A DNA stretch of 33,920 bases from Gammaproteobacteria bacterium (GCA_002400905.2 NVRQ02000018.1:1-33920), one strand, 5' to 3'. Counted from the stretch's first letter, positions 19,154 through 28,175 are shown. Notes: a model not told the origin generated them from the letters alone. Program-made: numbers and translations.

Positions 19154-20053
19154 ATGAATCAAGATAAAACCAACCTTATCTCAATCAATCTTCCATCTGA
19201 AACAGCCACGCTGAAAAAGGTGGTAATGTGTTTTGCTGGCCCCATTTCTGTCAGTTCGCTTTTACGGTATGGAGGAATTGACACAGCCCTTCTTTATCAG
19301 CTTTGGTATAACAAATTCAGTCCATTTTTTAATTTTGAAAAAGCACGTCAACAGCAACAAGCATTCATGGAAATCATGAAGCATAATGGGGTTGAAGTAT
19401 TACTAGCGGATCAAGTACCTGGTTGTGCAACACAACATTATACAAGGGATATAGGGTTCGCAATCGACGATACTTTTTTCTGCGCGAATCCAAGGCGCTA
19501 TTACAGAAAACGAGAACTGGAAGGACTTAAAAATCTACTCCCTCGATTTTCCAAAGCTGTTCACCTTGAAAGCGGAGTCATTGAGGGCGGCGACGTAATC
19601 GTAGATGAACAGTATATTATTGTCGGCCTGGGTGAGGAGACCGACAAGGAGGGTGTTGATTGCTTAAGAAAAAAATTAAAGGCATCAGGAATAGACCGCG
19701 AAGTAGTGACCATAGAGTTTACGCATAGGGGCATCATTCACCTGGACACGAAATTTAATATTCCCACCAAAGGTATCGGGCTTATTCACCCAGGGAGCTT
19801 CAAGCCTGCCAGTCTGAAATGGCTCGAAAATCAGTTCGACTTGATTGAGGCCACAGACGAGGAAACGGCAAATATTGAAATCAACACATTTGCCCTATCA
19901 CCTCGAAAAGTGGTTATGCGCGAACGGAGTGAACGTTTGGCTTCATTGCTGGAATCCAAAGGTGTCGAGACCATTCTGCTTGATTATTCGGAGGTGACAA
20001 AATTACCCGGTTCTTTCAGGTGCACTACTTTGCCAATTGAAAGAATCGCATAG
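19154..20053 (+). CDS. Arginine deiminase/DDAH-superfamily amidinohydrolase
   Basis: The 299-residue cytoplasmic protein belongs to the guanidino-group-modifying superfamily (arginine deiminase, dimethylarginine dimethylaminohydrolase, amidinotransferase). The catalytic set is visible: Asp in YTRDIGFAI (Asp99), ESGVIEGGDVIV (Glu144, Asp147), the His in GIIHLDTKFNI (His196), and the nucleophile Cys290 in the C-terminal GSFRCTTLPI. ANIEINTFALSPRKVVM is the conserved penultimate strand. It should hydrolyse arginine or a substituted arginine to citrulline plus ammonia or an amine; which substrate is unclear. The gene sits just after the IS3 relic, has no good ribosome site, and its neighbours are a hydrolase and a GlxA-type regulator that could belong to the same amino-acid use. 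Confidence 0.85.
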   Translation: MNQDKTNLISINLPSETATLKKVVMCFAGPISVSSLLRYGGIDTALLYQLWYNKFSPFFNFEKARQQQQAFMEIMKHNGVEVLLADQVPGCATQHYTRDIGFAIDDTFFCANPRRYYRKRELEGLKNLLPRFSKAVHLESGVIEGGDVIVDEQYIIVGLGEETDKEGVDCLRKKLKASGIDREVVTIEFTHRGIIHLDTKFNIPTKGIGLIHPGSFKPASLKWLENQFDLIEATDEETANIEINTFALSPRKVVMRERSERLASLLESKGVETILLDYSEVTKLPGSFRCTTLPIERIA

Positions 20054-20142
20054 AAGTAGCGTTATAGTAAATTCCTGATACTGCATTCGAGCGAGACGCG
20101 CCAAAAACGGCGTGGCGCTCAATTTATAGCACGATATTTATA

Positions 20143-20748
20143 TTACCCCTGATTTTGCGCCGCCTTATTCAAGCTTACTGACGAAGTTAAGTCTTCTAAA
20201 AGCGCATCAGTACTTACCACTTTAGCGTAAGCAAAACGCAGTGCTGCCATAAATGAGGCGTGTACCTGGCTGGCCGGGACTTTTACACCATTAAATTCCA
20301 GATCTAACGTGGCACAAGCGTCATGAGCGATGACGCAGTGATAACCCAAATCATTAGCAGCCCGCGCTACAGCGTCAATGCACATATGACTCATAGCACC
20401 TATAATCATCACAGTTTCTATATTTTCATTCTCCAATATTTCTTTTAAATTGGTCTCATGAAAGCTGTTGATATGCTGTTTCAACACAACATATTCACCC
20501 ACCACAGGTGTGACCGAAAAATGGTGCTGTGCCCCCTCAGAATCAGGCAGGAAAAAAGGTGCATCATTGCTTGGAAATTCGTGACGAACGTGAATAATAG
20601 GCAGGCTTTTTTCTCTAAAAGCGGCTAACAATTTTGCGCCTTGCTTAACAGACGCTTCAGCCCCTGCCAACGGCCATTTACCGCCTGGAAAATAGTCATT
20701 TTGAAAGTCGATTAAAAGCAATGCAGTCCTGGACATAATGATTCTCAT
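20143..20748 (-). CDS. Isochorismatase-family cysteine hydrolase
   Basis: The 201-residue cysteine hydrolase has the family triad: Asp in LLIDFQNDYFPGGKWPL, Lys in VVLKQHINSFHETNL and Cys in IIGAMSHMCIDAVARAAND. The cis-peptide-like GAMSHMC stretch is typical of nicotinamidase-related amidases. Substrates in this family include N-carbamoyl amines, nicotinamide and isochorismate; here none can be chosen. Translation may start at 20748 or at a second ATG 12 nt later (MSRTALLLIDF), which better matches the family start. It diverges from the GlxA-type regulator with 80 bp between, and AraC regulators of this class often control a neighbouring hydrolase. Confidence 0.9.
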   Translation of the reverse strand: MRIIMSRTALLLIDFQNDYFPGGKWPLAGAEASVKQGAKLLAAFREKSLPIIHVRHEFPSNDAPFFLPDSEGAQHHFSVTPVVGEYVVLKQHINSFHETNLKEILENENIETVMIIGAMSHMCIDAVARAANDLGYHCVIAHDACATLDLEFNGVKVPASQVHASFMAALRFAYAKVVSTDALLEDLTSSVSLNKAAQNQG

Positions 20749-20799
20749 ATGCTGATTAAATAAGAAACTATTATTCCTGTCATAAGAGCGTTACGCTAA

Positions 20800-20813
20800 T
20801 GTCAAAATTGGCA
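20800..20813. promoter_or_regulatory. Possible operator in divergent promoter region
   Basis: TGTCAAAATTGGCA is a near-palindrome (12 of 14 positions symmetric) just upstream of the regulator ATG and in the shared intergenic region. It is a candidate site for the AraC-type regulator itself; this is inference. Confidence 0.3.
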
Positions 20814-20828
20814 TAAAACGAGTCAAAA

Positions 20829-21794
20829 ATGACAAATCATCCCTCCCTCATCAAAATAGGCATCATTAATTACCCTGGTGCCATGCAATCTGCGGTACAG
20901 GGCCTAAAAGAGATGTTTCTTCTTGCCAACGAGATTTGCCAACAACGCGAGATTGAACAGCTGTTTTCTATCGAACTGTATGATATCGCCACGATTCAAC
21001 AGTCTATGGCTGATATTAAATCAAACAAAAAACCTTCTTTACTACAGGTCATTCTCATTCCGCCGAATATAGTCGGTGAGTATTATTTGTCTCCAGAGCA
21101 GCAGCTAAAAAACTGGATTTTGCTACATCATGCGCGAGGGACGGTTGTTTGCTCAGCCTGCGCAGGGGCCTTCATTTTGGCTAGTACGTGCTTATTGAAA
21201 AATAGACAGGCCACCACACATTGGAAGCTGGCGTCGCAATTTTCTCTTGAGTATCCTCAGGTTAGGTTAGATATTAATAAAATCTTGATCAATGACGGTG
21301 ACATTATTACCGCCGCAGGCCTTATGTCATGGATAGATTTGGGTTTAGAACTGGTCGCCCAATTCACTCATCCCAGCGTCATGCGCCAACTAGGAAAATA
21401 TTTAATTGTCGACACTGGGCTGCGAGAACAGCGCTATTACCAAAGCTTTTATCCAAAACTGGATCATGGTGATAGCGTAATTCTTAAAGCTCAACATTAT
21501 TTACAAGCGCATTTTCATGGGCCCATCACAGTCACCACTTTATCAACGTTAAGCTGTCTCACAAACCGGACATTCTTAAGACGATTTATGAAAGCGACAG
21601 GGCTTAAGCCAACGCAATATCTACAAAGATTACGCATTCAGAAGGCATGTGATCTCATCGAAACCACGAACGAAACATTTGAAGCCATATCGCTAAAAAT
21701 AGGTTACCAAGATACAAGCGCATTTAGAAAAATATTTTTGAACGTCATCGGGCTAACGCCTAGAGATTTTAAAAATAGATTTACTGGTGGGTGA
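20829..21794 (+). CDS. GlxA-family transcriptional regulator (DJ-1/PfpI plus AraC domains)
   Basis: The 321-residue regulator has an N-terminal DJ-1/PfpI-like amidotransferase fold (about 8-185; nucleophile-elbow sequence VVCSACAGAFILAST, then TTHWKL and DINKILINDGDIITAAG). A C-terminal AraC/XylS double helix-turn-helix follows (about 215-318; LSCLTNRTFLRRFMKATGLKPTQYLQRLRIQKACDLIE and AISLKIGYQDTSAFRKIFLNVIGLTPRDFKNRF). Such regulators sense small metabolites, often amino-acid or quaternary-amine derived. It is divergent from the isochorismatase-family gene and follows the deiminase-like gene; together they could be a small catabolic unit. That is a guess from position. Confidence 0.92.
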   Translation: MTNHPSLIKIGIINYPGAMQSAVQGLKEMFLLANEICQQREIEQLFSIELYDIATIQQSMADIKSNKKPSLLQVILIPPNIVGEYYLSPEQQLKNWILLHHARGTVVCSACAGAFILASTCLLKNRQATTHWKLASQFSLEYPQVRLDINKILINDGDIITAAGLMSWIDLGLELVAQFTHPSVMRQLGKYLIVDTGLREQRYYQSFYPKLDHGDSVILKAQHYLQAHFHGPITVTTLSTLSCLTNRTFLRRFMKATGLKPTQYLQRLRIQKACDLIETTNETFEAISLKIGYQDTSAFRKIFLNVIGLTPRDFKNRFTGG

Positions 21795-21849
21795 CGTCGT
21801 AATTAACAGGAGAAAGCATATTCACCAATCTAGGTTGTGACTTGGTGTA

Positions 21850-22281
21850 TTAACTGGCGTGCATGGCGGGCCGTAAACAAACTGGCGGCGTTGTCGAAAT
21901 AGAACGGCAGATTACCCTCTGTTAATCGTTTAACTTGTTGACCGGTTTCCCCGTATGCCAGGTGATCATGCTTTGTAAACTCAGTAGTTGTGCGGTGCGT
22001 TGTTTAATCAATAATAATCGACGTCGGCAGCAGGTCTCGAATAACGTGTCCTTGGGGTGCATTACGCTGATCTTTAGGATAGATGGTTCCTGCAATCAAT
22101 ACCCGTTATACGTTGATTCAACCACAATGCCCATGATGTCTTGAGCAAAGGACTGTCAATGATGGGCGATGGTTTCCACGTCATTATCCAGCTGTTTTTC
22201 ACTGATAAGACGATCCGTACCGTCTATTAATAAAATCAGGCTGTTATTGTTATGTAGGTCTATTCCACAGTAAAGTTGCAT
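21850..22281 (-). pseudogene. IS110/IS1111-family transposase remnant
   Basis: Reading the minus strand from an ATG at 22281, which has AGGAG 7 nt upstream, gives MQLYCGIDLHNNNSLILLID, then LISEKQLDNDVETIAHH, a stop, FAQDIMGIVVESTYNGY, a stop, and RRRLLLIKQRTAQLLSLQSMITWHTG. This is the N-terminal DEDD nuclease part of IS110-type transposases (Asp in GIDLH, Glu in VVESTYN). It has several stops and no C-terminal Ser domain. The flank 22282-22380 may be the former element end. Confidence 0.82.
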
Positions 22282-22448
22282 GAGTCATCTCCTGGTTGGG
22301 TGGTAAGCCCATCTGAGTTTATCTCTGGATGCCTACAAGTGGGAGGCGACAACTTATGACTTTCAGTGTACTTGAAGCAGCTATATGAACGATGAAAAAG
22401 CATTGAATGAGGTAGTGAGACAGGGCGCTGAGATATCCCCTGGAAATC

Positions 22449-22650
22449 TATGATTTTTTTCGTGATGAGCGAAATCGAGCAGTGGTCGACCAGCTTATTG
22501 AGCCAGGTTTAAATTGACCTGCTATTGTAGTCGATGTTACCTGTGCGGGAGTTGACCTTAGGCAGGCTGAACAACCAGTTCAAGCCTCTGCTTAAGTTGT
22601 TAAGACTGCGGATGAATTGCGTGGTTCGTTGATTGATATTAAAGTGTAAA
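22449..22650 (+). pseudogene. Chimeric relic: ligA fragment joined to flagellar-like gene fragment
   Basis: Bases 22449 to about 22537 match ligA 16657-16745 with few changes. Bases about 22533-22650 match the 78-codon gene from 17271 to its stop region. The two parts meet at GATGT, present in both parents, so 526-530 bp of the parental order is missing. In-frame stops (for example TAA at about 22510 and TAAG near 22594) show it is dead. Confidence 0.85.
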
Positions 22651-22661
22651 AGATATCAGTG

Positions 22662-22692
22662 ACTCCGATAAGTTCGGAGTGCTGTTATTTTT
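22662..22692 (+). terminator. Rho-independent terminator after the chimeric relic
   Basis: The stem ACTCCG / CGGAGT (22662-22667 with 22675-22680, 7-nt loop) is followed by GCTGTTATTTTTG. The matching place after the parental gene (about 17398-17425) has a decayed version followed by eight T. Confidence 0.6.
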
Positions 22693-22842
22693 GTTGTTTC
22701 TTCATTGTGCTTGAACACATTGGCGCGACAATTGCTTTAGTAGTGCTAGGGGTGGGAGGAAGAGCGGTTTTGACAATATTTTGACGCGCTCACCGTTTCC
22801 CACAGTACGCAGTTACTTGAATAACAATAAAAGGTAATACTA

Positions 22843-23280
22843 ATGGAAAGCGAACGCCGTACCGTGACACACAACTCTATTGATGAACTTGTTATAACTC
22901 GCACCCAGCTACTTTCTTTATACAATGAAATAGCAACGCACCCACCACAAATCGGTGATGCACAAGTCCCAGAGCTATTACAGCGTTTTTGTGAATCTTT
23001 GATTGACTACACCGCAGCTGCACACTTTAAGTTATACCAATATTTTGATGAAAACCGAGAACGCCGAAGAGCTGTTCTTGATGTTGCTGAAAAAGCTTTC
23101 CCGCGCATTTCACAATGTACGGATTCGATTCTTGATTTTAATGACAAGTACGATCATCCTGAGACAATCCCTGATGACGATAAGCTTGCTAACCTGAGAA
23201 CGGACCTTTCTTGCTTAGGTGAAACACTTGCCGATCGTATTGAGTTAGAAGATGAAGTAATTCGAGCATTGGTAGGGTAA
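22843..23280 (+). CDS. rsd: Regulator of sigma D (Rsd/AlgQ family)
   Basis: The 145-residue all-helical protein of the Rsd/AlgQ family binds region 4 of sigma-70 and lowers its use in stationary phase. Characteristic pieces are the N-terminal IDELVITRTQLLSLYNEIAT, the central RFCESLIDYTAAAHFKLYQYF (compare FCQSLVDY-AGHFEVY in the family) and the C-terminal LSCLGETLADRIELEDEVIRALVG. The start has AAGGTA 8 nt upstream. Its length is normal (E. coli Rsd 158). It stands between relics, is not in an obvious operon, and appears intact. Confidence 0.88.
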   Translation: MESERRTVTHNSIDELVITRTQLLSLYNEIATHPPQIGDAQVPELLQRFCESLIDYTAAAHFKLYQYFDENRERRRAVLDVAEKAFPRISQCTDSILDFNDKYDHPETIPDDDKLANLRTDLSCLGETLADRIELEDEVIRALVG

Positions 23281-23460
23281 CGTTACTTATTTTCCTGGCT
23301 ATATTCGAGGCATAACCATAAGTTATACGATCGCATTGATACTAACAGGGGAGCGGTGGTTAACGCCCGTAAATGTGTAAATAAGTTGTTTGGTTGGTGG
23401 CTGGGCGACTAAAATGGTGTTGACGAATGTCAGGTATATACCCTATGCGATAAGATATTA

Positions 23461-24112
23461 AAAAGAATATTTGTTGTTGAAGACAGCCCTGTTATGACAA
23501 AAATTCTGCAACACCTGCTTGCTAAAGAAGAAGGTGTACCCGCTATTTTTACAGCCACTTATGCTGAAACTGTGATGCTTTCCGGTGACTTTTATGGCGC
23601 TTTAACCTTCCCGATGCGTCAAATGGTGAGGCATTGGATTATGTGCTTGCACAAGGAATCCCCACTGTCATTTTAACGGCAGAGCAGAGTGAAGAAAGGC
23701 GTAAGCAATGGTTTAACAGCGGCATTGTCGATTATGTGGTTCAAGAGAGTGGGTATTCTTATGAATGCGCGCTATCAGTATTGCAACATCTCGATATCAA
23801 TCGGAAATATAAGATTCTTGTCGTTGATGATTCGAGCACATCTCGTAAATTGATATGCCGTGCTTTATCTCCACATGAATTTAAGAGGATCTGTAGTCAT
23901 TGACAAGAATTTTGTTTGTTGATACCAGGTATCGATGCGGTTAATTGCAATACATTACTTGAATCAATTAGGGTCAGTATGCACGAGATTTCATTATCTT
24001 GGCATAGTGAGTTAGTGAATATTACCTTTAGTGTCGAGGTAACAGACCGCATAGCAATTAGTCTTAGCAGCATGATTAGCAATGCCGAAGTGGAGCTTTA
24101 TCGGGCAAAATA
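23461..24112 (+). pseudogene. REC-REC-GGDEF response regulator, degenerate
   Basis: The reading starts without an ATG as KRIFVVEDSPVMTKILQHLLAKEE (first receiver). It shifts frame near 23610 to PDASNGEALDYVLAQGIPTVILTAEQSEERR...VVQESGYSYECALSVLQHL, then KILVVDDSSTSRKLICRAL (start of a second receiver). After an internal deletion a frame resumes as QEFCLLIPGIDAVNCNTLLESIR and ends LSSMISNAEVELYRAK, the tail of a GGDEF diguanylate cyclase. The GG of the signature and most of receiver 2 are gone. At least one frameshift, one large deletion and a stop at 23901 make it non-functional. Confidence 0.82.
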
Positions 24113-24248
24113 ATCTGGCCGCGATGGTGTTCAAGTTGTGGCATAGTGAATGGGTGATTTTTTGCTAAAGTAAGTGCCTCGTAGTGTTTCAATTAATGGT
24201 CGCAATAAAGAAAATGCGATGCTATTGTAGACGTAGATAACTTATTTG

Positions 24249-26477
24249 ATGTTTTTAAAAGTGGTTCAAGCAACCGAAATACACCCAATAGAAAGCAGTG
24301 ATAGCGGGCTTGATGTCGAAACGTGGTTACGTAGTTTGGCATCCGTATACAGCCCGCATGAAATTAGTATTATTCGTCGAGCGAGCGATCTCGCGCAAAA
24401 ATCTCATAGTGCTCAAATCCGAGCATCGGGCGAACCTTACTTTCAGCATGTTCTTGCAGCGGCTAATATTTTAGCTAGCCTGAAGATGGATCATGAGGCG
24501 ATAGCTGCTGCCTTATTACATGATGTGGCAGAAGACACCGAAACCACCCTAGAAGATATTAGAATAGAATTTGGTGACACTATTGCCAGTCTTGTCGATG
24601 GCGTGACGAAAATGGATGTTATTGACTCCCTGCCAGGTCATGATCCTGCCATGCTCAAAGAGCATGCACAGGCAGAAAGTTTACGCAAAATGTTGTTGGC
24701 CATGGCCGAAGATGTGCGCGTGGTATTGATCAAACTCGCAGATCGTTTACATAATATGCGCACTCTCTCTTGCCTGCGTCCACAAAAGCAAAAACGTATT
24801 GCCAGAGAAACCTTAGATATTTTTGCTCCTTTGGCTAACCGCCTGGGTATTTGGCAGTTAAAGTGGGAGCTTGAAGATCTCTCCTTTCGCTATCTTGAAC
24901 CTGACACGTATAAACGTATAGCAAAGATGTTGGAGATGCGTCGTGTTGAGCGTCAAGAATATCTTGATTCATTTAAACAGTATTTAGAACAGAAATTGCA
25001 TGATGCTCACATAGTTGCTGATATCGTCGCACGACCAAAGCATATCTACAGTATTTGGAAAAAAATGCAACGTAAAAATCTCGACTACCACGAACTTTAC
25101 GATGTATTAGGTGTTCGTGTATTAGTAAAAGATATTGCGCAATGTTATGCCGTGCTCGGTGTCGTTCATTCTGAATGGAATTATGTGCGTGGTGAGTTTG
25201 ATGACTATATTGCAACACCAAAAGAGAATAACTACAAATCATTGCATACGGCAGTAATCGGTCCGCTGGGACAAACAGTAGAAGTGCAGATTCGAACCCA
25301 CGATATGCATGCCCATGCCGAGCATGGTGTTGCGTCGCATTGGGCCTATAAAGAGGGCGCATCGCATGATGGTGCTTTCGAAGACAAATTACAGTGGATG
25401 CGGCAATTACTTGAGTGGAAAGAAGAAGTTTCTGACGCCAGTGATTTTGTCGATCGTTTTAAATCAGAGGTTCATGCTGATCGCGTATACGTTATTACTC
25501 CGCAGGGTAAGATCGTCGACTTAGAGCTAGGTGCGACCCCAGTCGATTTTGCTTATCACATTCATACCGAAGTAGGGCATCGCTGTCGTGGTGCCAAAGT
25601 CAATCAACTGATGGTTCCATTAACGCGTACTTTGGCGACGGGTGACCACGTTGAAATACTAACGGTCAAGCGTGGTGGGCCTAGCCGTGATTGGTTGAAC
25701 CCGCATCAAGGTCATGTCAAGACAGCACGCGCGCGCAGTAAAATTCAACACTGGTTACGCTTACAAGACTTTGAACAAAACCTTGTTGCGGGAAAACATT
25801 TGGTCGATAGAGAGCTGGATCGCCTTGGTCTGGATCAGGTAAACACGCAAAAATTATCCGAGCAATTTAATTGCACGAAAGTAGATAGTTTTTATGCTGG
25901 GGTAGGTCGCAACGAAATTAAGTTAGGTCAAGTTGTAAGGACTGCCGAGCGCCTACTGAACCGTAAAACGATAGAAGCGTCACCTGAAACTCCTAAGCCA
26001 AGTGTCGTACCGGAGCCACGTGAAGCAGGCGATATTAATGTTCAAGGTGTTGGTAACTTAATGACACAGCTTGCACGCTGTTGTAAGCCGATACCCGGTG
26101 AATCCATCGGTGGTTATATCACCCGCGGTGCAGGTGTTAGTATTCACCGGCGTGATTGCAGTAATTATTTGCGTCTGAGCGCTGAATCCCCTCAGCGCTT
26201 AATCGAAGTGTCATGGGGCATAGACCCAGACAAAGATTATAGTGTGGACATAGAAGTAATCGCCTACGATCGTCATGGCTTGCTGCATGATGTAACGTCG
26301 GTCTTTTCCAATAATAGAGTCAATCTATTGGCTGCAAATACCCTGTCAGATAAGAAAAGTAACCAAGCAAAAATGCGTTTAACTATTGAGATCAATAATA
26401 TCGATGACCTCAGTCGTGTGCTCGCAAAAATCTCGCAGTTACCAAACGTTGTTACCGCGCGCCGTCTCAGTACCTAG
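24249..26477 (+). CDS. relA: RelA/SpoT-family (p)ppGpp synthetase, RelA-like with intact HD motif
   Basis: The 742-residue protein has all long-RSH domains: HD hydrolase (about 50-195; His68, His92-Asp93 in LLHDVAEDTE, Asp in KLADRLHNM), synthetase (about 245-370; EFDDYIATPKENNYKSLHT and VEVQIRTHDMHAHAEHG), TGS (about 412-475), helical region, zinc-binding CCKPIPGE and a C-terminal ACT domain. The EFDD synthetase motif (EXDD) and the length resemble monofunctional RelA, yet the hydrolase residues are intact, as in SpoT. It may thus be bifunctional. ATG 24249 is used here; a GTG at 24261 (MVQATEIH) resembles RelA N-termini and may be the true start. The ribosome site is weak. spoT is not in the window. 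Confidence 0.93.
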   Translation: MFLKVVQATEIHPIESSDSGLDVETWLRSLASVYSPHEISIIRRASDLAQKSHSAQIRASGEPYFQHVLAAANILASLKMDHEAIAAALLHDVAEDTETTLEDIRIEFGDTIASLVDGVTKMDVIDSLPGHDPAMLKEHAQAESLRKMLLAMAEDVRVVLIKLADRLHNMRTLSCLRPQKQKRIARETLDIFAPLANRLGIWQLKWELEDLSFRYLEPDTYKRIAKMLEMRRVERQEYLDSFKQYLEQKLHDAHIVADIVARPKHIYSIWKKMQRKNLDYHELYDVLGVRVLVKDIAQCYAVLGVVHSEWNYVRGEFDDYIATPKENNYKSLHTAVIGPLGQTVEVQIRTHDMHAHAEHGVASHWAYKEGASHDGAFEDKLQWMRQLLEWKEEVSDASDFVDRFKSEVHADRVYVITPQGKIVDLELGATPVDFAYHIHTEVGHRCRGAKVNQLMVPLTRTLATGDHVEILTVKRGGPSRDWLNPHQGHVKTARARSKIQHWLRLQDFEQNLVAGKHLVDRELDRLGLDQVNTQKLSEQFNCTKVDSFYAGVGRNEIKLGQVVRTAERLLNRKTIEASPETPKPSVVPEPREAGDINVQGVGNLMTQLARCCKPIPGESIGGYITRGAGVSIHRRDCSNYLRLSAESPQRLIEVSWGIDPDKDYSVDIEVIAYDRHGLLHDVTSVFSNNRVNLLAANTLSDKKSNQAKMRLTIEINNIDDLSRVLAKISQLPNVVTARRLST

Positions 26478-26781
26478 TGTGTTCAACTGTCGATTGGTTT
26501 TACAGTTCGTGAACTTCTGCGTTCCTGGTAATACATAATCTATTGATTGAATTGAATCAATAATTTTTCGTTGAACTTGCCATTCCACCACAGATAGCGA
26601 GTGTTGTTCCGCTAAGCGTGACGACGATAAAGTTTTTTGTGATAGAAATGTTATATTTTTTCAGAAATATCCTACATAAAAAATCGGGATTTTCTGATAT
26701 TGTGGCACTTGAGTATTAAAAGCGTCTCGAAACGCTTGGCTGAAGCTTAATTTATTTACATTAATAAGGGAGAACCTCATA
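26478..26781. other. Intergenic region between relA and lipoprotein gene
   Basis: This stretch of 304 bp has no gene that I can support. It holds the terminator candidates noted, an imperfect TCAGAAA...TTTCTGA hairpin around 26667-26698, and a stem AAGCGT/ACGCTT at 26719-26737 upstream of the next ribosome site. Confidence 0.6.
26541..26568 (+). terminator. Possible terminator after relA
   Basis: TATTGATT / AATCAATA (26541-26548 with 26555-26562, 6-nt loop) is followed by ATTTTTCG. The stem is AT-rich, so it may be weak. A second hairpin with GTTCA..TGAAC and ACTGT..ACAGT lies at 26481-26514. Confidence 0.4.
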
Positions 26782-28077
26782 TTGTTTTCACGTGTTGTAT
26801 TAATTTCTACTTTTGTACTGTCGCTTGTTGCTTGCGGCGGTGGGGGTGGAGATCGTTCTATAGGTGCAACACCATCTTCCACACTATCTGGTCAGGTACT
26901 TGTGCCAAATGGAATGCTTGCTTCGTTAGAAACACCAAGTATCGGTGAAGAGATTATTGGTTTTGTATTGCCTAGCGCGATGGCGGATCTTATTGGTGTG
27001 AGCGCTGCACCAAATGGAACCACTGTGCAGTTGGTACGACTTAATAATACTGGTGGTGTCGATACAGTTTTGGCTATGACAACAATTAACAGTTCAGGGC
27101 GCTTTACTTTTAATTTAAGTAATCTGAATGGTGCGACACCTGACATTACGTTAGCGGTGCAACTTGCTGACGGTTTACTAGCAGGTGGTCAACAACTAAG
27201 GTCTTTTGTCACCAGTAATGTTGTTGATATCACACTTGAGTCTGAAGTCATATTCCAGAGGGTTCAAACAGAAGTCATGGGAGCGCCAGCGCTGACAGAT
27301 TTTTCAATAACGGAGGTTGAAAGCCTGGTTTCCGGTTTGCGTAGAGTCACGACTGCTAGTGCAATTAACACTAGTGGTACGATTAATAGTGACGTGGATG
27401 TTAATAATACTATATTGACTAACAATACGGATCTGATCAACTTTTTTAATGCTGCCGCCGCAGGAGTCGTGACAGTGGCTCCTGGCAATAATAATTATAT
27501 GCCCGTAACTCAGAGTGTTGTTTACACCTACCAAGGTACTGATAGCGTTGCTGGTGGTTATACAAATACGACAACTATTGGTGCTGCTGAGATTATACAA
27601 GGGGTAACTACGACGCGTTTTATATCTACCAATATTTTTAATAGCGATGTGATTCTCGCTACCGATGATACGTTCACAGAGTTTATAGCAAATACCCTTA
27701 CCGGTGTGTTTGATTTCACCGATGTGCAAAGCGGTGACAGCAATGAGCCGCTTATGAGAATACCGTTTCCATATATTGGGAATGACGAAGTAATAGTTCT
27801 TGATGAAAGTGATGTTTTTGATGGGGAAGCTTTTCGAATTACACTAACAAGTCGCACGATTGTGAACACGATGGCTGTGAATGGCGGTGCATTATCATTT
27901 CTAAATGTGATACATACAACACTTACATTAGATGCAATTAGTAGCACAAACGAAAGTGTATTTGATTTCTTTTTTGCTCCTGGTGTTGGAATAATAAGGC
28001 GAGATTTCTCGATAACTGATTCAGGTGTGACACGTACTTTTAGTGAAGAGTTAAGTGTTATGCCTGCTGGGCTTTAA
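26782..28077 (+). CDS. Hypothetical outer-membrane or periplasmic lipoprotein
   Basis: The 431-residue protein starts at TTG (26782) with GGGAG 9 nt upstream; no in-frame ATG fits the signal peptide. Residues 1-17 are a lipoprotein signal with lipobox LVAC (Cys18), followed by five Gly. The rest is rich in Thr, Val, Asn and Ser, in short beta-strand-like stretches (for example GQVLVPNGM, VQLVRLNNTGG, GRFTFNLSNLNG). The segment near residues 40-160 looks like a carboxypeptidase-regulatory or fibronectin-like beta fold. No catalytic motif is evident. It stands alone between relA and a permease gene, with a terminator after it. Function unknown; surface exposure is a guess from composition. Confidence 0.8.
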   Translation: MFSRVVLISTFVLSLVACGGGGGDRSIGATPSSTLSGQVLVPNGMLASLETPSIGEEIIGFVLPSAMADLIGVSAAPNGTTVQLVRLNNTGGVDTVLAMTTINSSGRFTFNLSNLNGATPDITLAVQLADGLLAGGQQLRSFVTSNVVDITLESEVIFQRVQTEVMGAPALTDFSITEVESLVSGLRRVTTASAINTSGTINSDVDVNNTILTNNTDLINFFNAAAAGVVTVAPGNNNYMPVTQSVVYTYQGTDSVAGGYTNTTTIGAAEIIQGVTTTRFISTNIFNSDVILATDDTFTEFIANTLTGVFDFTDVQSGDSNEPLMRIPFPYIGNDEVIVLDESDVFDGEAFRITLTSRTIVNTMAVNGGALSFLNVIHTTLTLDAISSTNESVFDFFFAPGVGIIRRDFSITDSGVTRTFSEELSVMPAGL

Positions 28078-28090
28078 ATTTCTTATAGAT

Positions 28091-28130
28091 AACGCTGTAG
28101 AGAATATCTATTATTCTTTACAGCCTTTAT
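28091..28130 (+). terminator. Terminator after the lipoprotein gene
   Basis: GCTGTAgAGAATA (28092-28104) pairs with TATTCTtTACAGC (28110-28122), a stem of about 13 bp with one G-T pair, and is followed by CTTTATG. A second hairpin (ATAAGATTA / TAATCTTAT, 28135-28162) lies just before the next gene. Confidence 0.65.
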
Positions 28131-28175
28131 GATTATAAGATTAGTGTAATATTAATCTTATAAGGTTATATCCAG

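Noticed and set aside
22770-22786. TTGACA and TTGACG as -35 boxes for rsd
   Set aside because: No acceptable -10 lies 15-19 bp downstream of either.
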